Of a stretch of 49,902 nucleotides of DNA, positions 32,145-41,231 are shown in pieces. Numbering within the stretch: position 1 is the first letter of the stretch; each line of letters opens with the position of its first letter. Under the pieces are notes generated by a model that was not told the origin of the DNA, did not search any database, and worked only from the letters and a program-made list of their open reading frames with translations. The translations under genes were made by a program, and so were the position numbers. The stretch is from Pelagibacterales bacterium SAG-MED22 (GTDB lineage Bacteria > Pseudomonadota > Alphaproteobacteria > Pelagibacterales > Pelagibacteraceae), in NCBI GenBank assembly GCA_014653985.1, contig JACWDT010000008.1, positions 1 through 49,902 of the forward strand, read 5' to 3'.

Positions 32145-33239
32145 TTAAATTCTTTCCTTCGTCTTCAAATCGAATAAAGAAATATGGGCTAGATCAAAAT
32201 ATAATTTCATTTCTTTTTCAAGTTCAATTTTAATTGTAGATGGGAATTTTGCCAAAATTTCTTGATTTGAATAGTCTAATGTGACTATTTGTTCATGGCC
32301 AATATATTCACTTAGATCAGCACGTAAATTAATATCAAAGTCATCTTCATTCAATTTTTTAAAATATATATGTTCTGGTCTGATGCCAAAATATATTTCT
32401 TTGTTATTTAAATCTGAATTTTCTTTAAAATCATAATTATTGATCGGAACTTCTAAACTTGAGTCATCAGCTATAAATGAAATATTATTTGAATTTTTAA
32501 TTAACTTGCCTTTAATTAAATTCATAGAAGGTGAACCAATAAAATCTGCTACAAAAGTATTACTAGGTTTATTGTAAATATTTTCTGGAGTTTCATTTTG
32601 CTGAATGACACCGTGATTCATTATAGCTATTTTTGTTCCCAAGCTCATAGCTTCTGTCTGGTCGTGTGTAACATAAACTACAGTAGTTTTAAGCTGTTGG
32701 TGAAGTTTTTTGATTTCACGCCTCATCTCAACTCTCAATTTTGCATCTAAATTAGATAATGGTTCATCAAATAAAAATATTCTTGGCTCTCTTACTAAAG
32801 CTCTACCAATAGCGACTCTCTGTCTTTGACCTCCAGATAATTGAGAAGGCTTTCTCTCTAGTAATTTATCAACTTGTAAAAATGTAGAAACTTTTTCTAA
32901 TTGCTCTGCAATCTTCTCTTTTGAAGTTTTGGCTTGTTTAAGACCAAAAATCATATTTTCCTTTACATTCATCGACGGATAAAGTGCGTAAGATTGAAAA
33001 ACCATTGCAATATTTCTATCTTTTGGCTCTACTTTACTTACATTATAGTCGTCTATAAAAACATTTCCTTCATTTATAGTTTCAAGACCTGCGATAATAT
33101 TTAATAAAGTTGACTTTCCACATCCAGACGGCCCTAATAAAACTAAAAAATTTCCTTCATCAATTTCTAAATTAATTTTTCTTAATACCTCAGTTGTTCC
33201 AAAGTTTTTTGACAATTCTTCAATTTTTAAAGTTTTCAT
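32145..33239 (-). CDS. sugar ABC importer ATP-binding protein, MalK/UgpC-like
   Basis: A 364-residue ATPase with Walker A GPSGCGKST at 36-44, signature LSGGQRQRVAIGRAL, Walker B IFLFDEPLSNLD and the His loop YVTHDQTEA. The C-terminal 130 residues are the MalK-type TOBE regulatory domain (FGIRPEHIYF). It energises the two permeases encoded directly upstream (2-base gap) and is followed by the SDR. The ATPase is of the type shared by glucose, trehalose and glycerol-phosphate importers. Confidence 0.94.
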   Translation of the reverse strand: MKTLKIEELSKNFGTTEVLRKINLEIDEGNFLVLLGPSGCGKSTLLNIIAGLETINEGNVFIDDYNVSKVEPKDRNIAMVFQSYALYPSMNVKENMIFGLKQAKTSKEKIAEQLEKVSTFLQVDKLLERKPSQLSGGQRQRVAIGRALVREPRIFLFDEPLSNLDAKLRVEMRREIKKLHQQLKTTVVYVTHDQTEAMSLGTKIAIMNHGVIQQNETPENIYNKPSNTFVADFIGSPSMNLIKGKLIKNSNNISFIADDSSLEVPINNYDFKENSDLNNKEIYFGIRPEHIYFKKLNEDDFDINLRADLSEYIGHEQIVTLDYSNQEILAKFPSTIKIELEKEMKLYFDLAHISLFDLKTKERI

Positions 33240-33241
33240 AT

Positions 33242-34147
33242 TTATCCTTTCACAGCTCCTGAAGTTAATCCTCTAATAAAATATTTTCCTGCTAAAACAT
33301 AAACTATAAGTGTTGGAATTCCTGCAATTATAGCTGATGCCATATCGACATTATACTCTTTAACACTTGTACTTGATAAAACCATATTATTCAGAGCTAC
33401 CTGAATTGGTGCTGCCTCCCCAAATGAAAAAGTTGATCCAAACAAAAAGTCATTCCATATTTGAGTAAATTGCCAAATAACAGTTACAACAATAATTGGT
33501 GCTGAAATAGGAAGTAAAATTTTGAAAAATATTTTAAAGAAACCAGCTCCATCTATTCTCGCCGCTTTAACTAATTCAGTAGGTACTGAGATATAATAGT
33601 TTCTAAAAAATAAAGTTGTAAATGGAATTCCGTAAACTGTATGAACTAATACAAGACCTACAACTGAATTTGATATTCCTAAAGTTCCAAGAGTTCTAGC
33701 CATAGGGAGTAATATTGCTTGAAAAGGAATAAAACATCCAAACAATAAAAATAGAAAAACCCATTGATCTCCTTTAAATCTCCATTTTGTTAAAACATAA
33801 CCAGTCATTGCTCCTATAAATGTTGAAAAAAATACTGCTGGCACAACCATCTTAATTGAATTCCAAAAATAAGGTCTTAAAAAGGTGTCACCCGCTCCAT
33901 AACCTCTTCCACCCCAAGCAACTAACCATGAGTCAAAATTTAACGAGCTTGGCCAAGTTAAAAGTGTACCTTGTCTTATTTCTTCCATTGTTTTAAGAGA
34001 AGTGACAACCATTACATAAAGAGGAAAAATAAAATAAGAAGCAAACAGAATTAAAACAAAATACAAAAACCACCTTAAAAACATATTTGTATATTTAGAT
34101 TTTTGTTCTAATTCTTTATAAGAAGATGATTGCAAATTATCTTGCAT
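33242..34147 (-). CDS. sugar ABC permease, MalG type
   Basis: A 301-residue membrane protein with six spans. The coupling helix loop EAA is visible as ELVKAARIDGAGFFKIFFKILLP near 188-210. The N-terminus reaches about 20 residues into the cytoplasm. It overlaps the second permease gene by 11 bases (34137-34147) and precedes the ATPase gene by 2 bases. With that partner it forms the channel of the importer. Confidence 0.93.
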   Translation of the reverse strand: MQDNLQSSSYKELEQKSKYTNMFLRWFLYFVLILFASYFIFPLYVMVVTSLKTMEEIRQGTLLTWPSSLNFDSWLVAWGGRGYGAGDTFLRPYFWNSIKMVVPAVFFSTFIGAMTGYVLTKWRFKGDQWVFLFLLFGCFIPFQAILLPMARTLGTLGISNSVVGLVLVHTVYGIPFTTLFFRNYYISVPTELVKAARIDGAGFFKIFFKILLPISAPIIVVTVIWQFTQIWNDFLFGSTFSFGEAAPIQVALNNMVLSSTSVKEYNVDMASAIIAGIPTLIVYVLAGKYFIRGLTSGAVKG

Positions 34148-35012
34148 TTTCTCTCCTTAATTCTGAATACAAATATGGAATTATTACAGCAGCTACAGCC
34201 ATAAACATCATCATTGCACTAGCTGCAGATAATCCTACTTGACTTTTGTGAAATGCTGCTTGTGTCATAAACAAAGCTGGCATTGTTGTTGAAATACCTG
34301 GTCCACCTTGTGTAAGAGCTACAATTAAATCATAACTTTTTATAGAGATATGAACTAAGATTACAAAACTTGTAAAAAATACTGGCCTCATCATTGGTAA
34401 TAATATTTTCCAATAAACAGTAAATAATCCAGCACCATCGATTTTTGCAGCTTTAACAATCTCATCCTCAACTGATCTTAATCCTGCCAAAAATAATGCC
34501 ATCACAAAACCAGCAGATTGCCATACACCTGCTATAACAATAGTATAAATGGCCATTTCGCGATTAACTAACCAGTCAAAAGTAAAGTTTTCGAAACCCC
34601 AGTCTATAAACATCTTTTGGATCCCAAGAGTTGGATTTAGTATCCATTTCCAAGCAGTACCAGTAACTATGAAAGATAAAGCCATTGGGTATAAATAAAT
34701 TGTTCTTAGCACACCCTCAGCTCTAATTTTTTGATCTAAAAAAATTGCTAAAATTATTCCTATAACGATGCAAAAAATTAAGAATAAAGCTGTAAACACT
34801 AATAGATTATCTACTGATATAAGCCATTTTCTTGAGGCCCATAACTTTTCATATTGTCCAAAACCCCACAACTCATATTTTGGTAAAATTTTTGAATTTG
34901 TAAAAGATATATATAAAGTCCAAAGCACAAAACCGTAAACAAACCAACCTATTAGACCAACTGCTGGTGCCATTACGATTTTTGGTAAATTTTTTTCCAA
35001 CCACTTGAACAT
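34137..35012 (-). CDS. sugar ABC permease, MalF type
   Basis: A 291-residue membrane protein with six spans. The EAA loop is VEDEIVKAAKIDGAGLFTVYWKILLP near 180-205. It has no large periplasmic loop, as in the glucose GtsB or Thermus-type importers. It is separated from the binding protein gene by a 67-base spacer that holds a strong terminator. Read-through past that terminator is required for expression, unless a promoter lies in the spacer. Confidence 0.93.
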   Translation of the reverse strand: MFKWLEKNLPKIVMAPAVGLIGWFVYGFVLWTLYISFTNSKILPKYELWGFGQYEKLWASRKWLISVDNLLVFTALFLIFCIVIGIILAIFLDQKIRAEGVLRTIYLYPMALSFIVTGTAWKWILNPTLGIQKMFIDWGFENFTFDWLVNREMAIYTIVIAGVWQSAGFVMALFLAGLRSVEDEIVKAAKIDGAGLFTVYWKILLPMMRPVFFTSFVILVHISIKSYDLIVALTQGGPGISTTMPALFMTQAAFHKSQVGLSAASAMMMFMAVAAVIIPYLYSELRRENAR

Positions 35013-35037
35013 TATAAATATTTTTTTTGATTAAAAA

Positions 35038-35065
35038 AAAGGCCACTTAGTTAAAAGTGGCCTTT
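35038..35065 (-). terminator. intrinsic terminator between the GtsA-like gene and its permease
   Basis: AAAGGCCACTT (35038-35048) and AAGTGGCCTTT (35055-35065) pair over 11 positions with a six-base loop. On the minus strand it is followed by a run of eight T. It stands 14 bases past the binding protein stop codon, so it should reduce transcription of the downstream permease genes. Confidence 0.9.
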
Positions 35066-35079
35066 AGATTTTTTATGAA

Positions 35080-36336
35080 TTACATATTAGCTAAAACAGA
35101 ATCAGCTAATGCGTTTGCAGCGTCTACTGAAGACATATCAGAATTAAAGTGTTCTGTGATTATATCTTGTAGAGCAGCTTTCATAGTATTACCTTGAGCC
35201 ATACCATGAGCAAAACTTGGAACTAGTCCACCTTTTGCACCTGCAGTTTTGATATCTGCATTAGATGTTTTTGCACATTTGTCAAATTCATCCATTGATA
35301 CGTCTAGACGAGCTGGTATTGAACCTTTGTAAAGATTGAAAACTTTTTGAAAGTTTTTACCCATCATTAGTTTAGCCAATAATTTTTGACCAGCTTGTTT
35401 GTCTGGATCACTAGACTTGTAGAAAATAAAACTATCTACGTTATACAAGTAACCATTATTTGATGGAGTTGCAGCACAATAATAATCTACACCTGGTGTT
35501 TTACCAGCAGCTGTAAATTCTCCTTTAGCCCAGTCACCCATAATTTGGAAACCAGCTTTACCTTCGATAACCATACCAGTAGCAACGTTCCAATCTCTTC
35601 CAGGGCTACCTTCATCAGTGTAACCTTGTAGTTTTCTCATTTGATCAAAAACTTTAACTGTAGTTTCACTTCTCAAACAACTTTCTTTTAGATCAACATA
35701 GCAATTTTTATAGTAGTTATTTCCACCTAAACCCATAGCAACTGCTTCAAAAACTGTAGCATCTTGCCAAGCTTGTCCACCGTGAGCAAAAGGAATTATA
35801 CCAGCAGCTTGTAACTTGTCAGCAGCAGCATTTAATTCATCCCATGTAGTTGGAACTGAAATACCATTTGAATCAAATACAGCTTTATTCGCCCACATCC
35901 AGTCAATTCTATGAATGTTTACTGGAGCTGCACAATAAGGTCCGCTGTTATTTTCACATTTATGAATAGCAGCAATCATAGGATCTAATAAATTATCCCA
36001 ACCTTCAGATTGTGCAATTGAGTCTATATTGTATGGAGCTACTACACCTTCTTGATCATACTCTTGAATTGTAGGACCTTTAATTTGTGAAGCAGATGGC
36101 GGATCACCAGCAACAATCCTTGCTTTTAAAGCAACGTTAGCTGCGTCTCCACCACCACCTGTTACAGGCATGTCTAACCATTCACCACCATTAGCAGCAA
36201 AATCGTCTTTTAAAACTTTTAAAGCAGCAGCCTCACCACCTGAAGTCCACCAGTGCAATACCTCAATTTTTGGTCCTGCATAAGATGAAGTAGATGTGAA
36301 TGCAAATGCAATCAAAGCGATTAATAATTTTCTCAT
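35080..36336 (-). CDS. sugar ABC importer substrate-binding protein, GtsA-like
   Basis: A 418-residue periplasmic binding protein with signal peptide MRKLLIALIAFAFTSTSSYA (1-20). The mature start KIEVLHWWTSGGEAAALKVL and VIEGKAGFQIMGDWAKGEF (near 255-273) match cluster B sugar-binding proteins of the glucose/mannose type. Four or more Cys in the mature part (CENNSGPYC, NCYVDLKESC) could form disulfides. A purine-rich AAGGGAAG stands before the ATG. It is the first gene of its operon. The ligand may be glucose, mannose or another hexose; sequence alone does not settle it. Confidence 0.92.
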   Translation of the reverse strand: MRKLLIALIAFAFTSTSSYAGPKIEVLHWWTSGGEAAALKVLKDDFAANGGEWLDMPVTGGGGDAANVALKARIVAGDPPSASQIKGPTIQEYDQEGVVAPYNIDSIAQSEGWDNLLDPMIAAIHKCENNSGPYCAAPVNIHRIDWMWANKAVFDSNGISVPTTWDELNAAADKLQAAGIIPFAHGGQAWQDATVFEAVAMGLGGNNYYKNCYVDLKESCLRSETTVKVFDQMRKLQGYTDEGSPGRDWNVATGMVIEGKAGFQIMGDWAKGEFTAAGKTPGVDYYCAATPSNNGYLYNVDSFIFYKSSDPDKQAGQKLLAKLMMGKNFQKVFNLYKGSIPARLDVSMDEFDKCAKTSNADIKTAGAKGGLVPSFAHGMAQGNTMKAALQDIITEHFNSDMSSVDAANALADSVLANM

Positions 36337-36430
36337 ATCTTATCTTCCCTTTTTTGTTATTTATCGTTTTTATATAAAATGAGACTATAGGTAGATTGCA
36401 TACATAAAGTAAATTAAAAAGATTTATTAC

Positions 36431-36481
36431 AACCTAAAGTTGATATTTAATTTTTTAAATTTTAATTACTTTTTTTAGGTT
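36431..36481. promoter_or_regulatory. inverted repeat in the 189-base spacer upstream of the GtsA-like operon
   Basis: AACCTAAA (36431-36438) and TTTAGGTT (36474-36481) are perfect eight-base inverted repeats 35 bases apart, in the spacer between the ROK kinase gene (36526) and the binding protein gene (36336). The spacing is too long for a compact hairpin terminator, so a looped operator or chance are both possible. The spacer should hold the promoter of the importer operon. Confidence 0.35.
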
Positions 36482-36525
36482 AAAAATATAATACTAACTT
36501 TGTATTTCAATTTGAGATTGAAAGT

Positions 36526-37428
36526 TTAATTTTCTACGATTCTTCCAAGACGAGCTGCACCTCTAACACCACTTGCATCTCCGAATTTAGGTTTGAGGAA
36601 AACCCCTTGGTATTCTTTTCCTATAACAAATTTCTTAACCATAGACTCGACTTCACTTAAAAAATCAATTTCATTTGAAACTCCACCGCCAAATATAAAG
36701 GCATCAGGATCCAAAATATTAATAATGCTTGAAAGAGACATGGCTAGATTTACTTTAAAATCATCTATAAATCTTTCTGCATCTAAATCATGTTTTCGAT
36801 TTAACTCGAAAATCTCGTTTGTTTTTAAATTTTTTCCGTAAAGTTTATTAAATCGTTTAGCTAATCCTAGACCAGAGATAAAACTTTCAATCTCAGCCTC
36901 TCTAGCATTGTTTGAATCAAAATTTTCTTTTTTTGCTGCAAAATATGGAATTTGATTATGTCCCCACTCACCTGCTACTCCATTTGGACCACTTATGATT
37001 TGTTTGTCAATTACAAGTCCACCCCCAGCTCCTGAACCTAAAATAATACCATAAACTATTTTATAATTTTTTCCTGATCCATCTATTGCTTCAGATAACG
37101 CAAAACAATTTGCATCATTTTCACAAAAAACCTCTTTACCAAGTGCTTTACGTAAATCATTTTGAAAGGGTTTTTTTTCCAACCAATAACAATTTGGTGC
37201 ATTTTTTACCAAGCCTGTTTGAGGAGAGTGTATTCCAGGATGACATACCCCAATAGGTAATTCCATCTTAAATTCTTTTTCTAATTTTTGACTGATATCT
37301 TTAATAGCATTAATTATTGATAAATAATCTTTGGGACACGACGTTCTAGATCTGTGTTTCTCTTGACCATTTTGTTCTAAGACAACACTTTCTATTTTTG
37401 TTGCACCTACATCGATACCAATTTGCAT
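36526..37428 (-). CDS. ROK family sugar kinase
   Basis: A 300-residue kinase. The phosphate loop DVGATK is at 6-11, the catalytic Asp is D105 in ENDANCFAL, and LGSGAGGGLVI is at 130-140. GEWGH at 153-157 carries the first zinc ligand. However, the Cys-rich zinc loop CxCGxxGC that normally follows is missing: residues 162-180 read FAAKKENFDSNNAREAE. The domain therefore has lost structural zinc or uses other ligands. A hexose (fructose, mannose, glucose) is the likely substrate. It starts 2 bases after the SDR gene. Confidence 0.9.
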   Translation of the reverse strand: MQIGIDVGATKIESVVLEQNGQEKHRSRTSCPKDYLSIINAIKDISQKLEKEFKMELPIGVCHPGIHSPQTGLVKNAPNCYWLEKKPFQNDLRKALGKEVFCENDANCFALSEAIDGSGKNYKIVYGIILGSGAGGGLVIDKQIISGPNGVAGEWGHNQIPYFAAKKENFDSNNAREAEIESFISGLGLAKRFNKLYGKNLKTNEIFELNRKHDLDAERFIDDFKVNLAMSLSSIINILDPDAFIFGGGVSNEIDFLSEVESMVKKFVIGKEYQGVFLKPKFGDASGVRGAARLGRIVEN

Positions 37429-37430
37429 AA

Positions 37431-38180
37431 TTAATATGTAGCTCTACCACCACTTAAGTCAAAAACGGCAGCTGTTGAAAATGAATTTTCTTCACTAGAT
37501 AACCATGTTACTAAAGATGCTAATTCCTCAACTTTTGCAAACTTATTTCTTGGAATTTTTGAAAGCATATAATTGATATGTTCTTCAGTCATTTGATCAA
37601 AAATCCTAGTTTTTGCTGCTGCAGGAGTAACACAGTTTACTGCTATATTTTTTTGAGCAAGCTCTTTTCCTAGTGATTTAGTAAGCCCAATTACTCCAGC
37701 TTTTGAAGTACTGTATGCACTGGCATTAGGATTACCTTCTTTTCCAGCTATAGATGCTATGTTTACAATTCTCCCATAATTATTTTTTTCCATGAAAGGA
37801 ACTACTGCTTTACAGCAATAAAAAACTGCATTGAGGTTTAAATTAATTACTTTGTTCCACTCTTCTATTGGGTATTCTGCAACTGTAGTATTCATACCTG
37901 CCACACCTGCGTTATTTATAAAAATATCTATTTTTCCATGCATGCTTTCAATTTCGATTAATTTTTCATTAATCTTACCAAAATCACTGACATCAACTAT
38001 TTGATAAGATAAATTTTTAGAATTTACTTTTTCTAAAGCTTTTTTTGCTTCATTTTCATCAATATCCCAAATTACAACTTTTGCTCCTGATTCTATAAAT
38101 CTTTCTGTAATTGCTAAACCAAATCCTTGGGCCCCACCAGTTACAACAGCTACTCTATTTTCTATATCAAACTTGATCAT
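37431..38180 (-). CDS. SDR family oxidoreductase of the tct operon
   Basis: A 249-residue short-chain dehydrogenase. TGGAQGFG is at 14-21, NNAG at 89-92, and the catalytic set is S143, Y156 and K160. The C-terminal end DLSGGRATY resembles SDRs that act on sugar acids or rhamnose/fucose pathway intermediates. It overlaps tctA by 4 bases (ATGA), so it is translationally linked to the transporter. The product probably oxidises the imported compound. Confidence 0.9.
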   Translation of the reverse strand: MIKFDIENRVAVVTGGAQGFGLAITERFIESGAKVVIWDIDENEAKKALEKVNSKNLSYQIVDVSDFGKINEKLIEIESMHGKIDIFINNAGVAGMNTTVAEYPIEEWNKVINLNLNAVFYCCKAVVPFMEKNNYGRIVNIASIAGKEGNPNASAYSTSKAGVIGLTKSLGKELAQKNIAVNCVTPAAAKTRIFDQMTEEHINYMLSKIPRNKFAKVEELASLVTWLSSEENSFSTAAVFDLSGGRATY

Positions 38181-39655
38181 ATTATTTTTTTATTTTTTTT
38201 TGATCTTATTAAAGGAAAAGCAAGTGCAATTAAAGATAAAATAAAAAATGTTAAAGCTATTGGTCTAGTCAAAAACATTAGCCAGTTCCCATCAAATATT
38301 ACAATTGACTGTCTCAAAGTTCCCTCAACAAGTTCACCTAAAATTAATCCAATAATAACTGGAACAACAGAAAAACCATATCTTCTCATAAAAAAACCAA
38401 GTACACCAAAAAATAACATTATCCAAACATCAATTATGGATTGGCTTAATGAGTAAGTTCCACAGACTGACACTGCAAAAATCATTGGCCATAAAATTTT
38501 ATTAGGTACAAGAGTGATTCTTGCAAAAATTTTTGCACCAAAAAAACCAAATATAAAAAATAGAATATTTGCAACTAACATTGCTCCAAAAATTCCATAA
38601 AGGAATTCTGGCTGTTCTTTAAATAAATCTGGTCCAGGTCTAACACCATGTATTATTAATCCTGTCAAAATTACTGCTGTAGTTGCACTACCAGGAATAC
38701 CAAGTGCCAGAGTAGGAACCATAGCGCCACCTGTAGCAGCATTATTTGCAGCCTCTGCTCCTGCAATTCCCTCCACAGAACCTTTTCCAAATTCCTCTGG
38801 ATTTTTTGAAAATCTTTTTGCTTCTGAATAACCTATTAAAGATGCTACAGTCCCTCCTTCTGCAGGTAATACTCCTATAAATGATCCAATCCCACTAGAT
38901 CTAAGAATTGTTTTCCAAGTTTTTTTATAGTCATCTTTAGTTGGAAGTTTTACAGCTTTTAAGGCTACTCTCTTAAATACTTGATCAAGTAATGTAGATT
39001 GAGTTAACATTTCACTTATAGCAAATAATCCAACAACAACTGGTATAAATCCTATGCCTACTGAAAGTTCATTAATGCCATAAGTAAATCTATCTATTGA
39101 TGTCATGAAATCTTTACCGACTGTTGAAATTAAAATTCCAAAAGCTCCTGCTATTAAATTTTTTATTGGACTACCGTCCCCGATTGAAGCCAACATTGTT
39201 AAACCAAAAATTGCTAAAGCAAAATATTCAGGTTGTCCAAATTCATATGCAAGATTTGCCAATATTGGCGCAAAAAATACTAATACGATTACACTAAATA
39301 TACCACCAACTGTACTTGAAACCGTTGCCATACCTAAAGCTCTTCCTGCTTCACCTTTTTGAGCCAAAGGATATCCATCTAAACATGTTGCTGCTGCAGC
39401 TGGAGTGCCGGGTGTGTTTATAAGTACGGCAGTGATCGCTCCTCCATATGTTCCTGCGCAATATATAGACGTTAATAAAATAATTGCAGAAAGTGGATCT
39501 AGCGTCATAGTGAAAGGTAATATTAATGCACCACCTGTCGTAGGCCCTAAACCTGGCAGAACTCCTAAAACTAATCCAAACAAAGTTCCAAATAACAAAA
39601 CTAATAACAGCTTTGAACTAAACAAAGGAGCCATCATTAAAATTAAATTATCCAT
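38177..39655 (-). CDS. tctA: tripartite tricarboxylate transporter permease TctA
   Basis: A 492-residue large membrane subunit of the TTT family with about 11 spans. LPGLGPTTGGALILPF at 33-48 and PAEGGTVASLIGYSEAKRFS are the family blocks. It imports a carboxylate with the small subunit TctB and the periplasmic TctC, driven by a proton or sodium gradient. It starts 1 base after tctB and overlaps the SDR. Substrates of TTT systems range from citrate to sugar acids and terephthalate. Confidence 0.95.
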   Translation of the reverse strand: MDNLILMMAPLFSSKLLLVLLFGTLFGLVLGVLPGLGPTTGGALILPFTMTLDPLSAIILLTSIYCAGTYGGAITAVLINTPGTPAAAATCLDGYPLAQKGEAGRALGMATVSSTVGGIFSVIVLVFFAPILANLAYEFGQPEYFALAIFGLTMLASIGDGSPIKNLIAGAFGILISTVGKDFMTSIDRFTYGINELSVGIGFIPVVVGLFAISEMLTQSTLLDQVFKRVALKAVKLPTKDDYKKTWKTILRSSGIGSFIGVLPAEGGTVASLIGYSEAKRFSKNPEEFGKGSVEGIAGAEAANNAATGGAMVPTLALGIPGSATTAVILTGLIIHGVRPGPDLFKEQPEFLYGIFGAMLVANILFFIFGFFGAKIFARITLVPNKILWPMIFAVSVCGTYSLSQSIIDVWIMLFFGVLGFFMRRYGFSVVPVIIGLILGELVEGTLRQSIVIFDGNWLMFLTRPIALTFFILSLIALAFPLIRSKKNKKII

Positions 39656-39656
39656 C

Positions 39657-40163
39657 TTAATAGTAATAAAGATTAGTGATTATTCCAGGAGGAAATCTTA
39701 ATCCTAAAATCATTTCAAAAAAAATAAATACAACTAAAGGAAAAATTATACTTACTAGTAATAAATAAAAAATTCTTCTTTCACCCCAATAATAAGAAAC
39801 AAAAACTGACAATACTGCGATTGCTAGAAAAAAATCTAAAGTTTTTGAGATAATTATAAAAATAATGAAACTTAAAATTGTAAGAAAAAAGGGCTTTGGT
39901 AAATTTTTTTCTTTTTTCCAAGGTTTTTTGAAAGACAAATAATAAATAATTGAAGTTAAAGTTATAATCAAGACTAGTAATCCCTTCGGGAATGTTGCTG
40001 GTTGAATACCTCTGTTTAAAATTGGCGGGACAGTGTCAAATGAAAAAGTTGATATTAATAAAATTGTTGAAATTAAAATAATTGTAAAAAAAACTTTAAA
40101 TTCGGTCCTAAAAAAAAAGGGCAAACTTTTGTTTGCCCTTTTTTTATCACGTACATTATTCAT
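39657..40163 (-). CDS. tctB: tripartite tricarboxylate transporter small subunit TctB
   Basis: A 168-residue protein with four spans. RGIQPATFPKGLLVLI near 52-67 matches the TctB family, and the final FEMILGLRFPPGI is the conserved end. The N-terminal codons 7-17 (KKRANKSLPFF) lie inside the tctC terminator hairpin. No ATG lies close downstream, so the start at 40163 is kept, though an alternative start is possible. tctA follows after one base. Confidence 0.88.
   Translation of the reverse strand: MNNVRDKKRANKSLPFFFRTEFKVFFTIILISTILLISTFSFDTVPPILNRGIQPATFPKGLLVLIITLTSIIYYLSFKKPWKKEKNLPKPFFLTILSFIIFIIISKTLDFFLAIAVLSVFVSYYWGERRIFYLLLVSIIFPLVVFIFFEMILGLRFPPGIITNLYYY
40111..40146 (-). terminator. 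intrinsic terminator inside the 5' end of tctB
   Basis: GGGCAAAC (40119-40126), loop TTTT and GTTTGCCC (40131-40138) form a perfect eight-pair stem with an A-run on one side and a T-run on the other, so it could stop RNA polymerase in both directions. For the leftward tct transcript it lies about 50 bases past the tctC stop codon but 25 bases inside tctB. Confidence 0.85.
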
Positions 40164-40187
40164 GTTGAGAAATGTACTTAATTAAAA

Positions 40188-41162
40188 TTACTTGATGTAA
40201 CCTAAAGCTTTAAGTTGAGCAGTCATTTCTGCAAGCATAGTTTCCATTTGCTTGCCCCACTCATCAGCTCCAACTACACTAGTTGAATCAAGACCAATGT
40301 CAGTTAAAAAACTTTGAAAATATTTATGCTCCATAGCTTTTATCATTGCATCTTCTAATTGTTTTTTTCTATCTCCAGCAACACCTTTTTTTGTTACAAA
40401 GCCTCTAACTGTAGATAAAACAACTGGAATTCCTAATTCAGTAGCCGTAGGAACATTATTTAATTTTTCCATTCTGTTACTAGCTAAGACAACTGATACA
40501 CATAAAGTGCCATCTTCTATTTCAGTAACTGCTTCACCTAAGTTTAAAACACCTACATCAATATCTCCTTTGATAAGGTTAGTTTTAATAGGTCCTACAC
40601 CTTTATAGGCTACGATTGTTGGATCTGTAAGTTTACCTTTTTTAGTAAAAGCAATAGCACTTACATCATCAATACCACCTACGTGTGTTGTTCCATACTT
40701 TAACGATTTTGACTTTTGAGCACTAATAAACTTTTTAGCATCTTTAATATCGTTCTTACAGTTAACAACGAATAATTGAGGATCGTCAGTTCCTCTTGCT
40801 AGTGGTTGCATATCACTTAATTTAACTTTCGTTTTTCCTAATGCCATAGATACAGCATGACCAGTAGTCCAAGTTAAAGTGTGGTTTCCATCTGCTGGTA
40901 AAGTCATCATGAAATCCATAGATGCAGCTCCACCACCACCTTTTTTGTTAACTAATTGCATGTCTTGTTTTAGATACCTTCTAGTTCTTAATAACATCAT
41001 TCTAGTGGTTACATCTGTTCCACCACCAAAACCAGCATGAGTAATTGCTTGAATTGGGTGACCATCTGCTTTTGCAGATGTAATCATTAATGGAAGTGCA
41101 ACAACAAAAAATTCAGTTACCAAAAATGCGGCAGCTAAAAATAATTTAAAACTTTTTTTCAT
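40188..41162 (-). CDS. tctC: tripartite tricarboxylate transporter binding protein TctC
   Basis: A 324-residue periplasmic protein with a signal peptide (about 1-32, ending TSAKA). ITHAGFGGGTDVTTRMM is the phosphate/carboxylate-binding start block, and the later MDFMMTLPADGNH fits the Bug-receptor (TctC) family. A strong ribosome binding site GAGGGAAAT precedes the ATG. It is the first gene of the tctCBA-SDR-ROK operon. The ligand is an organic acid, possibly sugar-derived given the kinase and SDR. Confidence 0.93.
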   Translation of the reverse strand: MKKSFKLFLAAAFLVTEFFVVALPLMITSAKADGHPIQAITHAGFGGGTDVTTRMMLLRTRRYLKQDMQLVNKKGGGGAASMDFMMTLPADGNHTLTWTTGHAVSMALGKTKVKLSDMQPLARGTDDPQLFVVNCKNDIKDAKKFISAQKSKSLKYGTTHVGGIDDVSAIAFTKKGKLTDPTIVAYKGVGPIKTNLIKGDIDVGVLNLGEAVTEIEDGTLCVSVVLASNRMEKLNNVPTATELGIPVVLSTVRGFVTKKGVAGDRKKQLEDAMIKAMEHKYFQSFLTDIGLDSTSVVGADEWGKQMETMLAEMTAQLKALGYIK

Positions 41163-41231
41163 TATTTCCCTCTATTGTTAATTTATATTTAATAATTTAA
41201 TCATAATCTGCTACAAGACGTAAAGGAAAAA

